A DNA stretch of 64,000 nt from Limnobacter sp. (GCA_029866125.1 JARWZZ010000010.1:1-64000), one strand, 5' to 3'. Positions 1 through 9,200 are shown, counted from the stretch's first letter. Made by a program: numbers and translations. Notes: a model not told the origin generated them from the letters alone.

Positions 1-1
1 G

Positions 2-316
2 ATTGCGCTTGCGCGGCAGCTTGGGACGGTGATAATGCTGGCGGCATCGGCATCGGCATCGGCATCGGCATCGGCATCGGCATCGGCATCGGCATCGGCA
101 TCGGCATCGGCATCGGCATCGGCATCGGCATCGGCATCGGCATCGGCATCGGCATCGGCATCGGCACTGGCTCCTGCGTCGTCCTCAGCGCAGTCACCCA
201 AGCGCCGTCAGCCTGAAGTTTTGCTGCGATTGAAGAAGGGCCGCCGCCAAGCCCTCGCAAGTGTCCATTGCGCTTCAGCCCCAAGGCTGAAGAGCCCCCG
301 CGTCACGCATGTCTGA
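2..316 (+). CDS. Partial Ala-Ser-repeat ORF open to the left edge
   Basis: An open frame enters from the left edge and stops at 314-316. It encodes a short hydrophobic stretch, about twenty Ala-Ser dipeptides from the hexamer repeat, then a basic Ser/Pro/Arg/Lys tail. An ATG lies at 29, but without upstream sequence the true start is unknown. A strong stem-loop follows the stop directly. The minus strand is also open over the repeat (as Asp-Ala dipeptides) to the edge, but there an in-frame stop precedes the repeat and no ATG is available, so the plus strand is slightly favoured. No family is recognised. The ORF may simply be a by-product of the repeat. Confidence 0.28.
   Translation: MALARQLGTVIMLAASASASASASASASASASASASASASASASASASASASASALAPASSSAQSPKRRQPEVLLRLKKGRRQALASVHCASAPRLKSPRVTHV
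43..162. repeat. GGCATC hexanucleotide microsatellite, 20 perfect copies
   Basis: Twenty uninterrupted copies of GGCATC are visible. As the unit is 6 bp, gain or loss of copies keeps any reading frame: Ala-Ser on plus, Asp-Ala on minus. Perfect repeats of this length are prone to slippage, so copy number may differ between isolates. Confidence 0.97.
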
Positions 317-350
317 GTGAGCTTGTAAATCTGGGAGATTTACAACTCAC
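317..350. other. Long stem-loop (inverted repeat)
   Basis: TTGTAAATCT (323-332) and AGATTTACAA (336-345) form a perfect 10-bp stem around a GGG loop. GTGAG (317-321) and CTCAC (346-350) extend it with one bulged base. No T-run follows on either strand, so it is not a classical intrinsic terminator. Its place right after the stop at 316 suggests a 3'-end structure or a small repeat element. Confidence 0.6.
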
Positions 351-409
351 GAGTTGCGTGCGGGGCATGGACAGGCAGAGGGTGTGCGGAACCGAAGGCC
401 CTTCAAGCA

Positions 410-487
410 GCAACGGCTCAGGCAGAGGTGCAAAGCGGTGACGAAGCCGCAACGGCTCAGGCGAAGGTGCGAAGCGGTGACGTAGCA
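410..487. repeat. Tandem repeat, 2 x 39 bp
   Basis: Two adjacent 39-bp units (410-448 and 449-487) differ at five positions. The unit is 13 codons, and the plus frame shared with the Ala-Ser ORF is open here from 329 to a TAA at about 518, reading Ala/Gln/Glu-rich peptide. With stops at 314-316 and 326-328 it is not continuous with the upstream ORF. The gap 317-681 otherwise holds the stem-loops listed and presumably the promoter of the thiolase gene. Confidence 0.8.
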
Positions 488-626
488 ACAAAGAAGCAGC
501 AAGATGAAATACCGAAGCAGTAACCGAAATTACCAAATCCCTAGAGCTATCCCTCTAAATTCAAGTAATCGATTGATTGTGCAAACGCACATAGCCATTC
601 TTGAACAACTAGAAAACCAGCCATAA

Positions 627-644
627 CGGTAATTTCGATTACCG
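627..644. promoter_or_regulatory. 7-bp hairpin with TTCG loop upstream of the thiolase gene
   Basis: CGGTAAT (627-633) pairs perfectly with ATTACCG (638-644) around a TTCG tetraloop, about 25 nt before the Shine-Dalgarno of the thiolase gene. A near-complement, GTAACCGAAATTACC, lies at about 517-531, so a larger alternative pairing across the leader is possible. A role as operator or leader structure is inference from position only. Confidence 0.4.
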
Positions 645-681
645 CTTAGGCTCCCAGAAAGACCAAACCAGGAGGCTTTGA

Positions 682-1887
682 ATGCCATCGGCACTGATAT
701 TTGACACAGTACGCACCCCACGGGGCAAGGGTAAGAAAGACGGAAGTCTGCACCAAGCAACTCCCGTCTGGCTATTAAACAACCTGTTGACTGCACTGCA
801 GCAGCGCAACGACCTAGACACAAGCCTCGTCGATGACGTGGTTCTAGGTTGCGTAACCCCAGTGGGCGAGCAGGGTGCCGACGTAGCGCGTACCGCAGTG
901 CTGGACGCTGGTTGGGCCGAAACAGTAGGCGGTGTTACACAATCCCGCTTCTGCGCTTCAGGCCTTGAGTCCGTAAACCTCGCTGCCGCCAAAGTAGGCA
1001 GCGGTATGGAAGATTTGGTGGTGGCCGGTGGTGTTGAATCCATGAGCCGCTGGACCATGGGTAGCGATGGCGGTGCATGGTTCATGGACCCCCGCATCAA
1101 CGACAAGCTTGGCTTTATTCCTCAAGGTATTTCCGCTGACCTTATCGCCACATTGGAAGGCTTCAGCCGCGCCGACGTCGACGCATACGCTGTAGAAAGT
1201 CAGCGCCGTGCTGCTAAAGCACAAGCAGAAGGTCGCTTCAACAAGAGCCGTGTTGCAGTTCGCGACTTGAACGGTCTGATCATGCTTGATCACGACGAAT
1301 TCATTCGTGCCAACGCCACAGTGGAATCACTGGGCACATTGCAGCCTTCATTCGCCATGATGGGCGGTATGGGCTTTAACGCCACAGCGCTGCGCAAGTA
1401 CACCACAGTTGAATCCATCAACCACGTGCACCACGCAGGCAACTCATCCGGTATCGTGGATGGTGCAGCCTTGGTGCTGGTGGGTTCTGAAGCTGCAGGT
1501 AAAGCAGCTGGGCTCAAGCCGCGAGCCCGAATTCGCGCAGGTGCAGTCATCGGCTCCGAGCCCACCATCATGCTGACAGGCCCAACAGCCGCATGTGAAA
1601 AAGCTTTGAGAAAAGCAGGCTTGAAGGCTTCCGACATTGACCTGTGGGAGATCAACGAAGCATTCGCCGTAGTGCCCATGCAAACAGCCCGTAACTTGGG
1701 CGTGAGCTTGGACCGCGTTAACGTCAACGGTGGTTCGATCGCCATGGGTCACCCACTGGGTGCCACTGGTGCCATCATTCTTGGAACCTTGCTCGATGAG
1801 ATGGAGCGTCAAGACAAAACCCTAGGTTGCGCCACACTGTGTGTGGGCGGCGGTATGGGTATTGCCACCATCATCGAACGCATCTAA
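682..1887 (+). CDS. Acetyl-CoA C-acyltransferase (thiolase, FadA/FadI type)
   Basis: Thiolase for the last beta-oxidation step, transferring an acetyl unit from 3-ketoacyl-CoA to CoA in the cytoplasm. The 401 residues match the family length. The acyl-accepting Cys is about residue 91 in [10 protein letters not shown], the catalytic His about 357 in [15 protein letters not shown], and the proton-relay Cys about 387 in [14 protein letters not shown] also fits. The ATG at 682 follows a good AGGAGG at 670-675. The next gene, a multifunctional hydratase/dehydrogenase, starts 20 bp after the stop with its own ribosome site, so the two form an alpha/beta trifunctional operon. It could equally be classed as an acetyl-CoA acetyltransferase; pairing with the FadB-type gene favours beta-oxidation. 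Confidence 0.92.
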   Translation: MPSALIFDTVRTPRGKGKKDGSLHQATPVWLLNNLLTALQQRNDLDTSLVDDVVLGCVTPVGEQGADVARTAVLDAGWAETVGGVTQSRFCASGLESVNLAAAKVGSGMEDLVVAGGVESMSRWTMGSDGGAWFMDPRINDKLGFIPQGISADLIATLEGFSRADVDAYAVESQRRAAKAQAEGRFNKSRVAVRDLNGLIMLDHDEFIRANATVESLGTLQPSFAMMGGMGFNATALRKYTTVESINHVHHAGNSSGIVDGAALVLVGSEAAGKAAGLKPRARIRAGAVIGSEPTIMLTGPTAACEKALRKAGLKASDIDLWEINEAFAVVPMQTARNLGVSLDRVNVNGGSIAMGHPLGATGAIILGTLLDEMERQDKTLGCATLCVGGGMGIATIIERI

Positions 1888-1907
1888 GAACCCAAGGAGA
1901 ACTGAAC

Positions 1908-4052
1908 ATGACAGCAGTGAAATTTGAACTGGGTGCAGACGGCGTAGCGCTGATGACCCTGGACATGCCGGGCCGTTCAATGAACGTGCTCAACGAAGAA
2001 CTGATGGCCCCATTCGCCGAAGTTTTGACTCGCATTGAAACAGACCCCGCCATCAAAGGCGTGGTGCTGACTTCTGGCAAGCCAGAATTTTTGGCCGGTG
2101 CCGACCTGGAAAACGTGTACAAAATCACGGACCCCCAGCAGGCATTTGATTTGGCCGAAGCCTTCAAAACCATGCTTCGCCGCATGGAAAAGTGCGAGAA
2201 GCCTATCGTTTGTGCCCTAAACGGTACAGCTTTAGGTGGCGGTTTGGAACTGGCCATGGCCTGTAACCACCGCATCGCATTGAACAACCCCAAAGCCAAG
2301 TTTGGCCTGCCCGAAGTCAAGTTGGGCCTGCTGCCCGGTGGCGGTGGTACACAGCGTTTGCCGCGCATGATCGGCATTCAAGGCGCGTTGGAAATGATGA
2401 CCCAAGGCACCGAATTGCGGGTTGAGCAAGCCGTCAAGAAAGGCATCATTCAAGACACCGCAGAAAGCATTGACGAGATGATCGCCAAAGCCAAAGCATG
2501 GTGTGTTGCCAATCCAAAAGCTTTGCAGCCTTGGGATGTGAAGGGTTTCAAATTCCCAGGTGGCGACTCCAAGCACCCAGCCATTGCACAAATTTGGGCA
2601 ATTGCACCTTCAATGGCCAACGCCAAAGCGTTTGGCAACTACCCAGCGCTGACTCACATTGCCAGCTGCGTGTTTGAAGGCGGTATCACCGACATCGACA
2701 CTGGCTTGAAAGTGGAAAGCCGTTACTTTGCCGCTTGCGTGTTGTCGCAAGAGTCGAAGAACATGATGAACACCTTGTGGTTCCAGTTGAACTCCATCAA
2801 GAAAGGCCAAAGCCGTCCTACAGCACCTGCAAAATCGAAGGTCAAGAAAGTGGGCATCTTGGGCGCGGGCATGATGGGCGCAGGCATTGCTTATGTGTCT
2901 GCCAAAGCCGGTATCGAAGTGGTGTTGATTGATGCGTCACAAGAAGGCGCAGACAAAGGCAAAGCCTACTCCACCAACCTACTGGACAAAGCCATTGCCA
3001 AGCGCAAGAGCACAGTCGAAAAGAAAGACGCATTGCTGAGCTTGATTACAGCAACAACCGACTACTCCAAGCTGGAAGGCGCGGATTTGATCATTGAAGC
3101 CGTGTTTGAAGACCGTGGCGTGAAAGCCGATGTGACTGCAAAAGCTGAAGCAGTCATTCCTGCAACAGCCGTGTTTGCATCCAACACATCCACATTGCCC
3201 ATCACTGGTTTGGCTGAGGCTTCCAAGCGCCCCAACCAGTTTATTGGTCTGCACTTTTTCAGCCCTGTGGACAAAATGCCATTGGTTGAAATCATTGTGG
3301 GCGCAAAAACCGATGATGAAACCTTGGCCAAAGGCTTTGACTATGTTCAGCAAATCGGTAAAACACCGATTGTGGTCAACGACAGCCGTGGCTTCTTCAC
3401 CAGCCGTGTGTTTGGCACGTTCCTGATGGAAGCTGCTGCAATGGTTGGCGAGGGTGTTCACCCACGTTCAATCGAAATGGCAGGTTTGGAAGCAGGTATG
3501 CCCATGCCACCCTTGGCTTTGTATGACGAAGTGTCTTTGAGCTTGTCCCTGCTGATCATGAAGCAAACCAAGAAAGACATGGAAGCTGCGGGCCAAACCT
3601 TCCCCGACCACCCAGGCTACAAAACACTGACTACCGTGGCAGAAAAGCATGGTCGTATCGGTAAGAAAGACGGCAAAGGGTTCTACGACTACGCCCCAAC
3701 CGGCAAAACATTGTGGAAAGGCCTGAGTGAGGAATTCCCACTGGCGAAGGAACAACCTTCATCACAGGAAATCCAAGACCGCTTGATGTACATCCAAGCC
3801 AACGAAGCTGCACGCTGCCTCGAAGAGAAAGTACTGCGCTCTGTGGCCGATGGCAACATTGGTTCCATCTTCGGTTTGGGCTTTGCGCCTTTCACCGGCG
3901 GCATGTTGCAATTCATCAATGCGAAGGGCTTGCCCCAGTTTGTAAAGCGTTGTGAAGAGCTGCAAGCCAAGTATGGCGAGCGTTTCAAGCCAGCCGCAAT
4001 ATTGCGCGAGTTGGCAGCGCAAGGCAAAAAGTTGGAAGATACAACGGCTTAA
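1908..4052 (+). CDS. FadB/FadJ-type enoyl-CoA hydratase/3-hydroxyacyl-CoA dehydrogenase
   Basis: Multifunctional beta-oxidation protein of 714 residues. Residues ~1-190 are a crotonase domain with the oxyanion-hole region GTALGGGLELAMAC and the catalytic-Glu region GLPEVKLGLLPGGGGTQRLP. From ~315 a Rossmann domain carries GAGMMGAGIA for NAD. The dehydrogenase His lies near 449 in GLHFFSP, followed by 3HCDH C-terminal helical domains to the end. The frame is open further upstream, but ATG 1908 is preceded by AAGGAGA at 1894-1900 and lies just after the thiolase stop, so it is the likely start. Length equals typical FadJ/FadB (~715-730). A strong terminator follows at 4062, closing a two-gene operon. 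Confidence 0.93.
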   Translation: MTAVKFELGADGVALMTLDMPGRSMNVLNEELMAPFAEVLTRIETDPAIKGVVLTSGKPEFLAGADLENVYKITDPQQAFDLAEAFKTMLRRMEKCEKPIVCALNGTALGGGLELAMACNHRIALNNPKAKFGLPEVKLGLLPGGGGTQRLPRMIGIQGALEMMTQGTELRVEQAVKKGIIQDTAESIDEMIAKAKAWCVANPKALQPWDVKGFKFPGGDSKHPAIAQIWAIAPSMANAKAFGNYPALTHIASCVFEGGITDIDTGLKVESRYFAACVLSQESKNMMNTLWFQLNSIKKGQSRPTAPAKSKVKKVGILGAGMMGAGIAYVSAKAGIEVVLIDASQEGADKGKAYSTNLLDKAIAKRKSTVEKKDALLSLITATTDYSKLEGADLIIEAVFEDRGVKADVTAKAEAVIPATAVFASNTSTLPITGLAEASKRPNQFIGLHFFSPVDKMPLVEIIVGAKTDDETLAKGFDYVQQIGKTPIVVNDSRGFFTSRVFGTFLMEAAAMVGEGVHPRSIEMAGLEAGMPMPPLALYDEVSLSLSLLIMKQTKKDMEAAGQTFPDHPGYKTLTTVAEKHGRIGKKDGKGFYDYAPTGKTLWKGLSEEFPLAKEQPSSQEIQDRLMYIQANEAARCLEEKVLRSVADGNIGSIFGLGFAPFTGGMLQFINAKGLPQFVKRCEELQAKYGERFKPAAILRELAAQGKKLEDTTA

Positions 4053-4061
4053 TGTGAAAGG

Positions 4062-4101
4062 CGGGCTCACTGATTGAGATTAATCAGTGAGCCCGTTTTT
4101 T
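4062..4101 (+). terminator. Rho-independent terminator after the thiolase/FadB operon
   Basis: CGGGCTCACTGATT (4062-4075) and its exact complement (4082-4095) form a 14-bp stem with a 6-nt loop, followed by six T residues. It lies 10 bp past the FadB-type stop. Confidence 0.93.
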
Positions 4102-4187
4102 GAGTTGAGAAGTTACTTTTAAGTTTCAGTGTAGAGGACTATACCTACACCTAAGGCAAAAAACAGTGCATGTTACTGCTTCGTAAC

Positions 4188-4207
4188 TTTCTCGCAAAAA
4201 CGAGAAA
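4188..4207. promoter_or_regulatory. Hairpin in the leader of the acyl-CoA dehydrogenase gene
   Basis: TTTCTCG (4188-4194) pairs with CGAGAAA (4201-4207) around CAAAAA, about 135 bp upstream of the FadE start. The 290-bp gap 4053-4342 holds this, the upstream terminator and presumably the fadE promoter. No fatty-acid-type operator palindrome was seen in it. Confidence 0.35.
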
Positions 4208-4342
4208 TGCACCTTCATGTTCGAAATACAGAGAGTTTCCTCAGAGAGACCGAATCCATCTTATGTTTTGAATAGCGCTGAGAGGCCCAATTTGTAGGGT
4301 TTTAGGCAACGAGAGACAGTCTTATTAGACAGGAGTAGTACC

Positions 4343-6688
4343 ATGGTATTTAAAGCAATCATGAACGGCTTGATTAAAGCCAAGGCGATGCCACAGATTT
4401 CCGCCACCGAGCGCCAAGCGCTTGAAGCGGGTACCGTATGGATTGACGGTCAGGTGTTCTCCGGCAAGCCCGATTTCGCCAAAATGTTCGCCGAGCCCTA
4501 TGCCAAACTGAACCAGCGCGAACGCGACTTTATCGACGGCCCAGTGCATGAACTGTGCGCGATGGTGGATGCACACCAACTTGCAAAAACTCGCATCATC
4601 CCCAAGGAAGCCGTTGATTTCATGGCTGCCAAGGGTTTTTATTCATTCCTGATTCCTCAAGCCTACGGCGGTTTGGAGTTCTCTGTGAACGCCATCTCCA
4701 CCATCATGGCGATGTTGACCTCCTACAGCCCATTCCTTTCAACCCTGATCGTGATCCCCAACTCATTGGGCGCCGCAGAGTTGATCAAGCACTACGGCAC
4801 GCAAGATCAAAAGAACCACTACCTGCCACGTTTGGCCAGTGGTGAATACCTGCCATGCTTCGGCTTGACCGAGCCTACAGCAGGCTCCGACGCGGCTTCT
4901 ATTTTGGCTCGCGGTGTACTGTTCAAGAATGCCGAAGGCAAGCTGCAAATCAAGCTGAACTTCCGCAAGCGTTACATCACATTGGCACCTATCGCCAATT
5001 TGATTTCAATCGCATTCAAGCTGCAAGACCCTGACAACCTGTTGGGCAAAGGCACCGACGCAGGCATTACCGTTGCCCTGGTGCACCGCGGTACCCCTGG
5101 TTTGGAAATGGGCAAGCACCACCAGCCCATCGGCGATTCATTCCACAACGGCCCATTGGTGGGTAAGGATGTGGTTGTTGATGCCGACGAAATCATTGGT
5201 GGTTTGGAATACGCAGGCCAAGGCTGGCGCATGTTGATGGAACAGCTGGCCGGTGGCCGTGCTGTGTCATTGCCAGCAGGTGGCGTGGGTGGCGCACGTG
5301 CCGCAGCGGTTGCTGCTGGTGCGTATGCCCGCGTGCGTCAACAGTTTGGTATGCCCATTGCAGAAATGGAAGGCATTCAAGAAAAGCTGGCCGAGCTGGC
5401 ATCCATGGCTTATTTGTCTGAAGCCTCACGTATTTACGCATGCAGCGCTTTGGACAACAACCAGCAGCCCCCAGTGGTGTCTGCAGTGTGGAAAGCCTAC
5501 CTGACAGAGCTGGCCCGTGAACAAGCTAAAAACGCGATGGACGTGATGGCTGGTGCTGGCGTGATGCAAGGCCCCAACAACATCATCGGTCGCGGCTATT
5601 GCTCTTCACCTGTAGCGATTACAGTGGAAGGCGCCAACATCATGACTCGCTCACTGATTACATTTGGTCAGGGCGCAGTGCGTTGTCACCCCTATGCATT
5701 CGAAATTGCAAACGCATTGGAAGCCAATGACCTGCAATCCTTCACCAAAAACTTGAAGGGCTGGATTGGCCACATGGTTGCCAACACAGGCCGATTGATT
5801 GGCTTGACTTTGACACGCGGCCACACAGCCAGCGTGCCCAATGTCAGCGGTGTGAAGCCTTACCTGCGCAAGTTGGCTTGGGCCAGCTCACGCTACGCCT
5901 TCTTGACCGACATGGCCCTGATTACAGTGGGTGGCAAGCTGAAAGCCCGTCAACAATTGACAGGCCATTTTGCAGATGCGTTGGGTTGGCAGTTGCTGGC
6001 AATTTCCACCGTACGCCGCTATGTGGCTGAAGGTGAGTTGAAAGAAGACTTGCCATTGGTGCAATACGCTTTGGAATACTCACTGGAAAAAATCCAGAAA
6101 GCATTCGAAGCCATTTACGCCAACTTTGGCAACAACCCAGTGGGCTTCCTGCTGCGCACCGTTGGCTACTTCAGCCTGCGCGTCAACCCATTGGTGGGTG
6201 CAACACGTGACCGTTTGGTGCCTGCATGTGCCAAAACAATCACCAAGTCTGGCCCCCAGTTTGCCCGTATCGCGGGTGATTTGGTCATGCCTTCCATCGA
6301 CCTGAAGTCGTTGGATGACGACGAAGTGTTGGCCAACACCAAAGGCGTTGCACGCCTAATGGCAGCATTCATGGCTGTACAAGAAGCCGAAGTGGTGGAA
6401 AACAAAATCAAAGTTGCCCGCCGCAACAAGCAACTGGAAAAAGCCAGTGTGCAAGAGTTGGCCGAGAAGGCGCTGGCCAAGGGCATCATTACTGCTGCTG
6501 ACAAAGTGATTCTAGACCGTGCAAACCGCATCGCTCTAGAGGCAATCATGGTGGATGAGTTCACAGCTGAAGAGTTCTACAACAACGACTCCATCCACAC
6601 CACACCCTACTTCCCAAGCGCGCAAATTGCGAATGTGAAGCATGGCGAAGAAACACCAGTGGTTGAAAAGCTGCGTGTAGTTGCTTAA
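4343..6688 (+). CDS. fadE: Acyl-CoA dehydrogenase, FadE type
   Basis: Flavin-dependent acyl-CoA dehydrogenase doing the first beta-oxidation step (acyl-CoA to trans-2-enoyl-CoA). At 781 residues it is the long FadE form, with extra C-terminal sequence (DUF1974 type), not the ~380-residue ACAD. Family features are the FAD/substrate-loop stretch GLTEPTAGSDAAS and the mid-domain GAGVMQGPNNIIGRGY. ATG 4343 follows AGGAG (4331-4335) at normal spacing. The gene stands alone between two terminators, so it is probably its own transcription unit, functionally linked to the thiolase/FadB operon upstream and fadD downstream. Electrons would pass to ETF, which is not encoded here. Confidence 0.93.
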   Translation: MVFKAIMNGLIKAKAMPQISATERQALEAGTVWIDGQVFSGKPDFAKMFAEPYAKLNQRERDFIDGPVHELCAMVDAHQLAKTRIIPKEAVDFMAAKGFYSFLIPQAYGGLEFSVNAISTIMAMLTSYSPFLSTLIVIPNSLGAAELIKHYGTQDQKNHYLPRLASGEYLPCFGLTEPTAGSDAASILARGVLFKNAEGKLQIKLNFRKRYITLAPIANLISIAFKLQDPDNLLGKGTDAGITVALVHRGTPGLEMGKHHQPIGDSFHNGPLVGKDVVVDADEIIGGLEYAGQGWRMLMEQLAGGRAVSLPAGGVGGARAAAVAAGAYARVRQQFGMPIAEMEGIQEKLAELASMAYLSEASRIYACSALDNNQQPPVVSAVWKAYLTELAREQAKNAMDVMAGAGVMQGPNNIIGRGYCSSPVAITVEGANIMTRSLITFGQGAVRCHPYAFEIANALEANDLQSFTKNLKGWIGHMVANTGRLIGLTLTRGHTASVPNVSGVKPYLRKLAWASSRYAFLTDMALITVGGKLKARQQLTGHFADALGWQLLAISTVRRYVAEGELKEDLPLVQYALEYSLEKIQKAFEAIYANFGNNPVGFLLRTVGYFSLRVNPLVGATRDRLVPACAKTITKSGPQFARIAGDLVMPSIDLKSLDDDEVLANTKGVARLMAAFMAVQEAEVVENKIKVARRNKQLEKASVQELAEKALAKGIITAADKVILDRANRIALEAIMVDEFTAEEFYNNDSIHTTPYFPSAQIANVKHGEETPVVEKLRVVA

Positions 6689-6714
6689 TACTTAAGTAGT
6701 TCGCTGTAAAAAAT

Positions 6715-6747
6715 AAAAACAGGCTCATTGATTGAGCCTGTTTTTTT
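6715..6747 (+). terminator. Rho-independent terminator after fadE
   Basis: CAGGCTCA (6720-6727) and TGAGCCTG (6733-6740), extended by an A-run before and T-run after, give a ~13-bp stem ending in seven T residues. Confidence 0.9.
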
Positions 6748-6850
6748 GGTACACCTGAATTAAATTCAAGAAAGCAAAAAATACAGCCGACTGAACTTTC
6801 ATTACGTAATTACCACATACATCTATTGCTGTTTGAATGTGTAGTTCGTT

Positions 6851-7924
6851 ATGAAAATTTCCCTTCCCGCCCTGATTGCTCTCAGTTCATTGCCCATTAT
6901 CAAGCAAAGCGAACCCACAAAGCCCTTTGAGCAAGCGGTCAAAGCCCTTGCAATTTCTTCAGCCCAAATCCGAAAAAGCACATACAACGCTTGCAAATCC
7001 AGTGCGGGTGGCTTGTTCCCACCCGCCTCGCAATTGCCAATTGATTTGAACCAATTACGCAGTTTGATCGACAAGCACGAGGAGACCTTATATGCCTACA
7101 TGGGTAAGCGCTGCGAGGCGAAGGATGTGCTGGACGATATTTCCATCGTTGAGGCTGCCGTCGTGCAAGACAAAGCTGCCAATTGTGTGGCCCTGTCCAC
7201 CTTCATGGCAGTGGCTGAGCACGACCCAGCGCACATTCCAAGAATCATTCGCTCCTTGGGCAAGAACCATTGGGAAGTCAGTCTTCACGACACGCAGGGT
7301 AAACTTCAAAAAATTGAAGTCACTCCACAGCTGTTAAAGCATCCCGTATTCCTCGACATCAATGTCAACATGGGATACCAATGGCCGCGCGTTCTGTCGG
7401 CTGCGTTGGAAATGCTTCGTGCTTATGACCCCAACCACAGCAAACGCTCCAGCAAACTGGGTGCTGCTTGTTATGAGCAGCTTGAAGCCCTGTATGGGCC
7501 TGGTGTGGGTCAGGGGGGCTTTCGCGTGAAGCCCATATTTCAGCGCCATCAACTGGAAGGTTTGCTCCAACAAGTCGAAGCTACGTTCCGAAGCATGGGT
7601 ACTTTGGATGCCGATGGCAATCTGAACCGCCCGGCCGTGTTTGCTTCGGTCACCGTCCCTGAAATTATGGACTCCACTGTGGGCCCCTTCGGCACTGGTC
7701 ATGTGTATGAACTATTGGCCATTCGCCGTGGTGACCAAGGTAAAACCGAGATTGTTCTTCGTAACCCCTACATGGAGCGGGGTACCACGCTGGATGAAAG
7801 GTCTGGGTCTTTCATGCTGGTGGTCACGCATCTGGATATTGAAAAAGTGTATGACAAGTACCCAGTTTTTAATTTTGAGTTCGCTTACTCCCAGCGTGCA
7901 ACGGTATCTAATCCGGCTTTATAA
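6851..7924 (+). CDS. Calpain-like (C2/papain-fold) cysteine protease
   Basis: 357 residues. The calpain catalytic signature is visible although overall similarity is not obvious. Gln106 lies six residues before Cys112 in QDKAANCVALSTF, the same spacing as the calpain QGxLGDC oxyanion-hole/nucleophile motif. His284 sits in GTGHVYELLAI, matching calpain GHAYSV, and Asn305 in IVLRNPYMERG matches RLRNPWG. YQWPRVLSAALEMLRAY resembles the calpain pLWpallEKAyAk helix. No Ca-binding EF-hand domain follows. The N-terminus is weakly hydrophobic but no clear signal peptide is seen. It lies alone between the fadE terminator and a convergent OmpA gene, so context gives no role. Secreted effector or intracellular protease are both possible. 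Family assignment is inference from motifs. Confidence 0.7.
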   Translation: MKISLPALIALSSLPIIKQSEPTKPFEQAVKALAISSAQIRKSTYNACKSSAGGLFPPASQLPIDLNQLRSLIDKHEETLYAYMGKRCEAKDVLDDISIVEAAVVQDKAANCVALSTFMAVAEHDPAHIPRIIRSLGKNHWEVSLHDTQGKLQKIEVTPQLLKHPVFLDINVNMGYQWPRVLSAALEMLRAYDPNHSKRSSKLGAACYEQLEALYGPGVGQGGFRVKPIFQRHQLEGLLQQVEATFRSMGTLDADGNLNRPAVFASVTVPEIMDSTVGPFGTGHVYELLAIRRGDQGKTEIVLRNPYMERGTTLDERSGSFMLVVTHLDIEKVYDKYPVFNFEFAYSQRATVSNPAL

Positions 7925-8097
7925 GCTATCAAGTCAAAGGTCATATGCTTGGCGTAAGCCGATACGGCATGGTTTATATCCATGCTGTTTGTTACCTCAG
8001 CCTAATCCGATTGTACGTGTAGTGGCAGAATAGTGTGTAACGCAGAACCAGGTGAAGGGGTTTGCACAGCCGGGCAAAATAACAGCAGCTAAAGTAA

Positions 8098-8147
8098 CAA
8101 ACAAAAACCCACTGCGTGTGCAAACTTGAGGGATGCAGGCAGTGGGT
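8098..8147 (-). terminator. Rho-independent terminator of the OmpA-family lipoprotein gene
   Basis: On the minus strand ACCCACTGC/GCAGTGGGT arms (8139-8147 and 8107-8115) form a 9-bp stem followed by a T-rich run (8106 down to 8098). It lies 22 bp beyond the minus-strand stop at 8170. Confidence 0.85.
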
Positions 8148-8169
8148 CTTGATTTATAGCAATCTTATT

Positions 8170-8835
8170 TTAGTTGCGGACGTACATCTCTACGCGGCGG
8201 TTTTGTGTACGGCCTGCCTCGGTGTTGTTGTCGCCAACAGGGAAGCGTTCGCCCAAGCCTGCGGCTGTCAAGCGGTCGCTAGCCACGCCACGGCTGGTCA
8301 AAAATGCAGTCACACTGCGTGAACGATCTTGTGACAAACTTTGGTTGCTGGTGTCTGAGCCAACAGAATCAGTAAAGCCGATCACGCACACAATCGTATT
8401 GGGGTTGTCTTTCAGGGTTTGAGAAATTTTGCCAAGTGTGTCTGCAAATTGTGGCTTGATGTTGCTTTTGCCCGTGTCAAACAGCGCCGCACCGGGAATG
8501 TCCAACAGCACTGATCCGTCAGCTTGCTCTTTCACCGCAATATTGCTGCCTACCAGGTAGCCAAACAAACCACCCAAGCCAGCACCAACCACTGCGCCAC
8601 CGCTCTTCTTGCTTACGGCTTTACCAACCACAGCACCTGCTACTGCACCCACTACAGCACCGATGACTTTCTTGTCACTTTCAACAGCGCGCTCAGGTGC
8701 CAAAGGGCAACCCGCTGCTGAAAAGGCAGAGTTTGCGGAAGGGGTGGGTTGTGAAGGGGCTTGTGACTGGGGTGTTGCACAAGCGCCGACTAACAAGGCC
8801 ATTGCAACTGCTGCAGCTAGGGGTTTTATATTCAT
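8170..8835 (-). CDS. OmpA-family lipoprotein with glycine zipper
   Basis: 221-residue outer-membrane lipoprotein. A type II signal peptide ends in the lipobox LVGAC (Cys ~19). A Gly/Ala zipper segment follows (VIGAVVGAVAGAVVGKAVS and a second GAGLGGLFGYLVG), as in YiaD-type proteins. The C-terminal ~110 residues are an OmpA-like peptidoglycan-binding domain with the NTxAGRxxNRRVE-type ending, here NNTEAGRTQNRRVEMYV. It would anchor the outer membrane to the cell wall. The gene is monocistronic with its own terminator. It is close in build to YiaD/Pal relatives but not Pal itself, since the zipper is extra. Confidence 0.92.
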   Translation of the reverse strand: MNIKPLAAAVAMALLVGACATPQSQAPSQPTPSANSAFSAAGCPLAPERAVESDKKVIGAVVGAVAGAVVGKAVSKKSGGAVVGAGLGGLFGYLVGSNIAVKEQADGSVLLDIPGAALFDTGKSNIKPQFADTLGKISQTLKDNPNTIVCVIGFTDSVGSDTSNQSLSQDRSRSVTAFLTSRGVASDRLTAAGLGERFPVGDNNTEAGRTQNRRVEMYVRN

Positions 8836-8900
8836 TGTATTCTCCGTAAATTGGATTTGTGCTTTAAAAGCTTTTTTTCTACAGGCTTGATTGTAAGGTA

Positions 8901-9200
8901 TTAATCCATGTCATTGCCCTTTATCTTCGCTTGTGTGATGGGCTCGCCTTCGTTGTATTCCCGTAAGGCTTGAATATATGAATCCCTGTTGGCTTGGCTA
9001 CCCTTGGACTCCAACCGGCGCAACACGGTCTCAGCAGTGTGGTAGGCCTTGATGTTCAAATAATGATTAATCAGCACATTTCCAGGTACACAACCACCCA
9101 GAAAATAAGTTTCTCGGTAAAGGTGGCTAAAGTTTTTTCTGTGCTCATCAATTGTTTTTAGGGTACCCAGTTTTAACCCCAACGCAGTGGGGCGCACCAA
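8901..9200 (-). CDS. Hypothetical helical protein, uncertain start
   Basis: About 99 residues ending just upstream of the OmpA lipoprotein gene on the same strand. The sequence is protein-like: charged, and mostly helical in the second half (NHYLNIKAYHTAETVLRRLE), TPR-like in feel but too short for a call. No ATG is available: position 9200 is a TTG, and the frame is open upstream to about 9280. A good GGAGGAGG lies at about 9230, too far from the TTG, so the real start may be another non-ATG codon, or the 5' end may be damaged. The region 9201-9495 between this and the palindrome shows nothing else recognisable. Confidence 0.45.
   Translation of the reverse strand: MVRPTALGLKLGTLKTIDEHRKNFSHLYRETYFLGGCVPGNVLINHYLNIKAYHTAETVLRRLESKGSQANRDSYIQALREYNEGEPITQAKIKGNDMD

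Noticed and set aside
303..536. Minus-strand ORF with RHRFAP repeats
   Set aside because: It only mirrors the 39-bp tandem repeat, lacks a ribosome site and has no sensible protein character.
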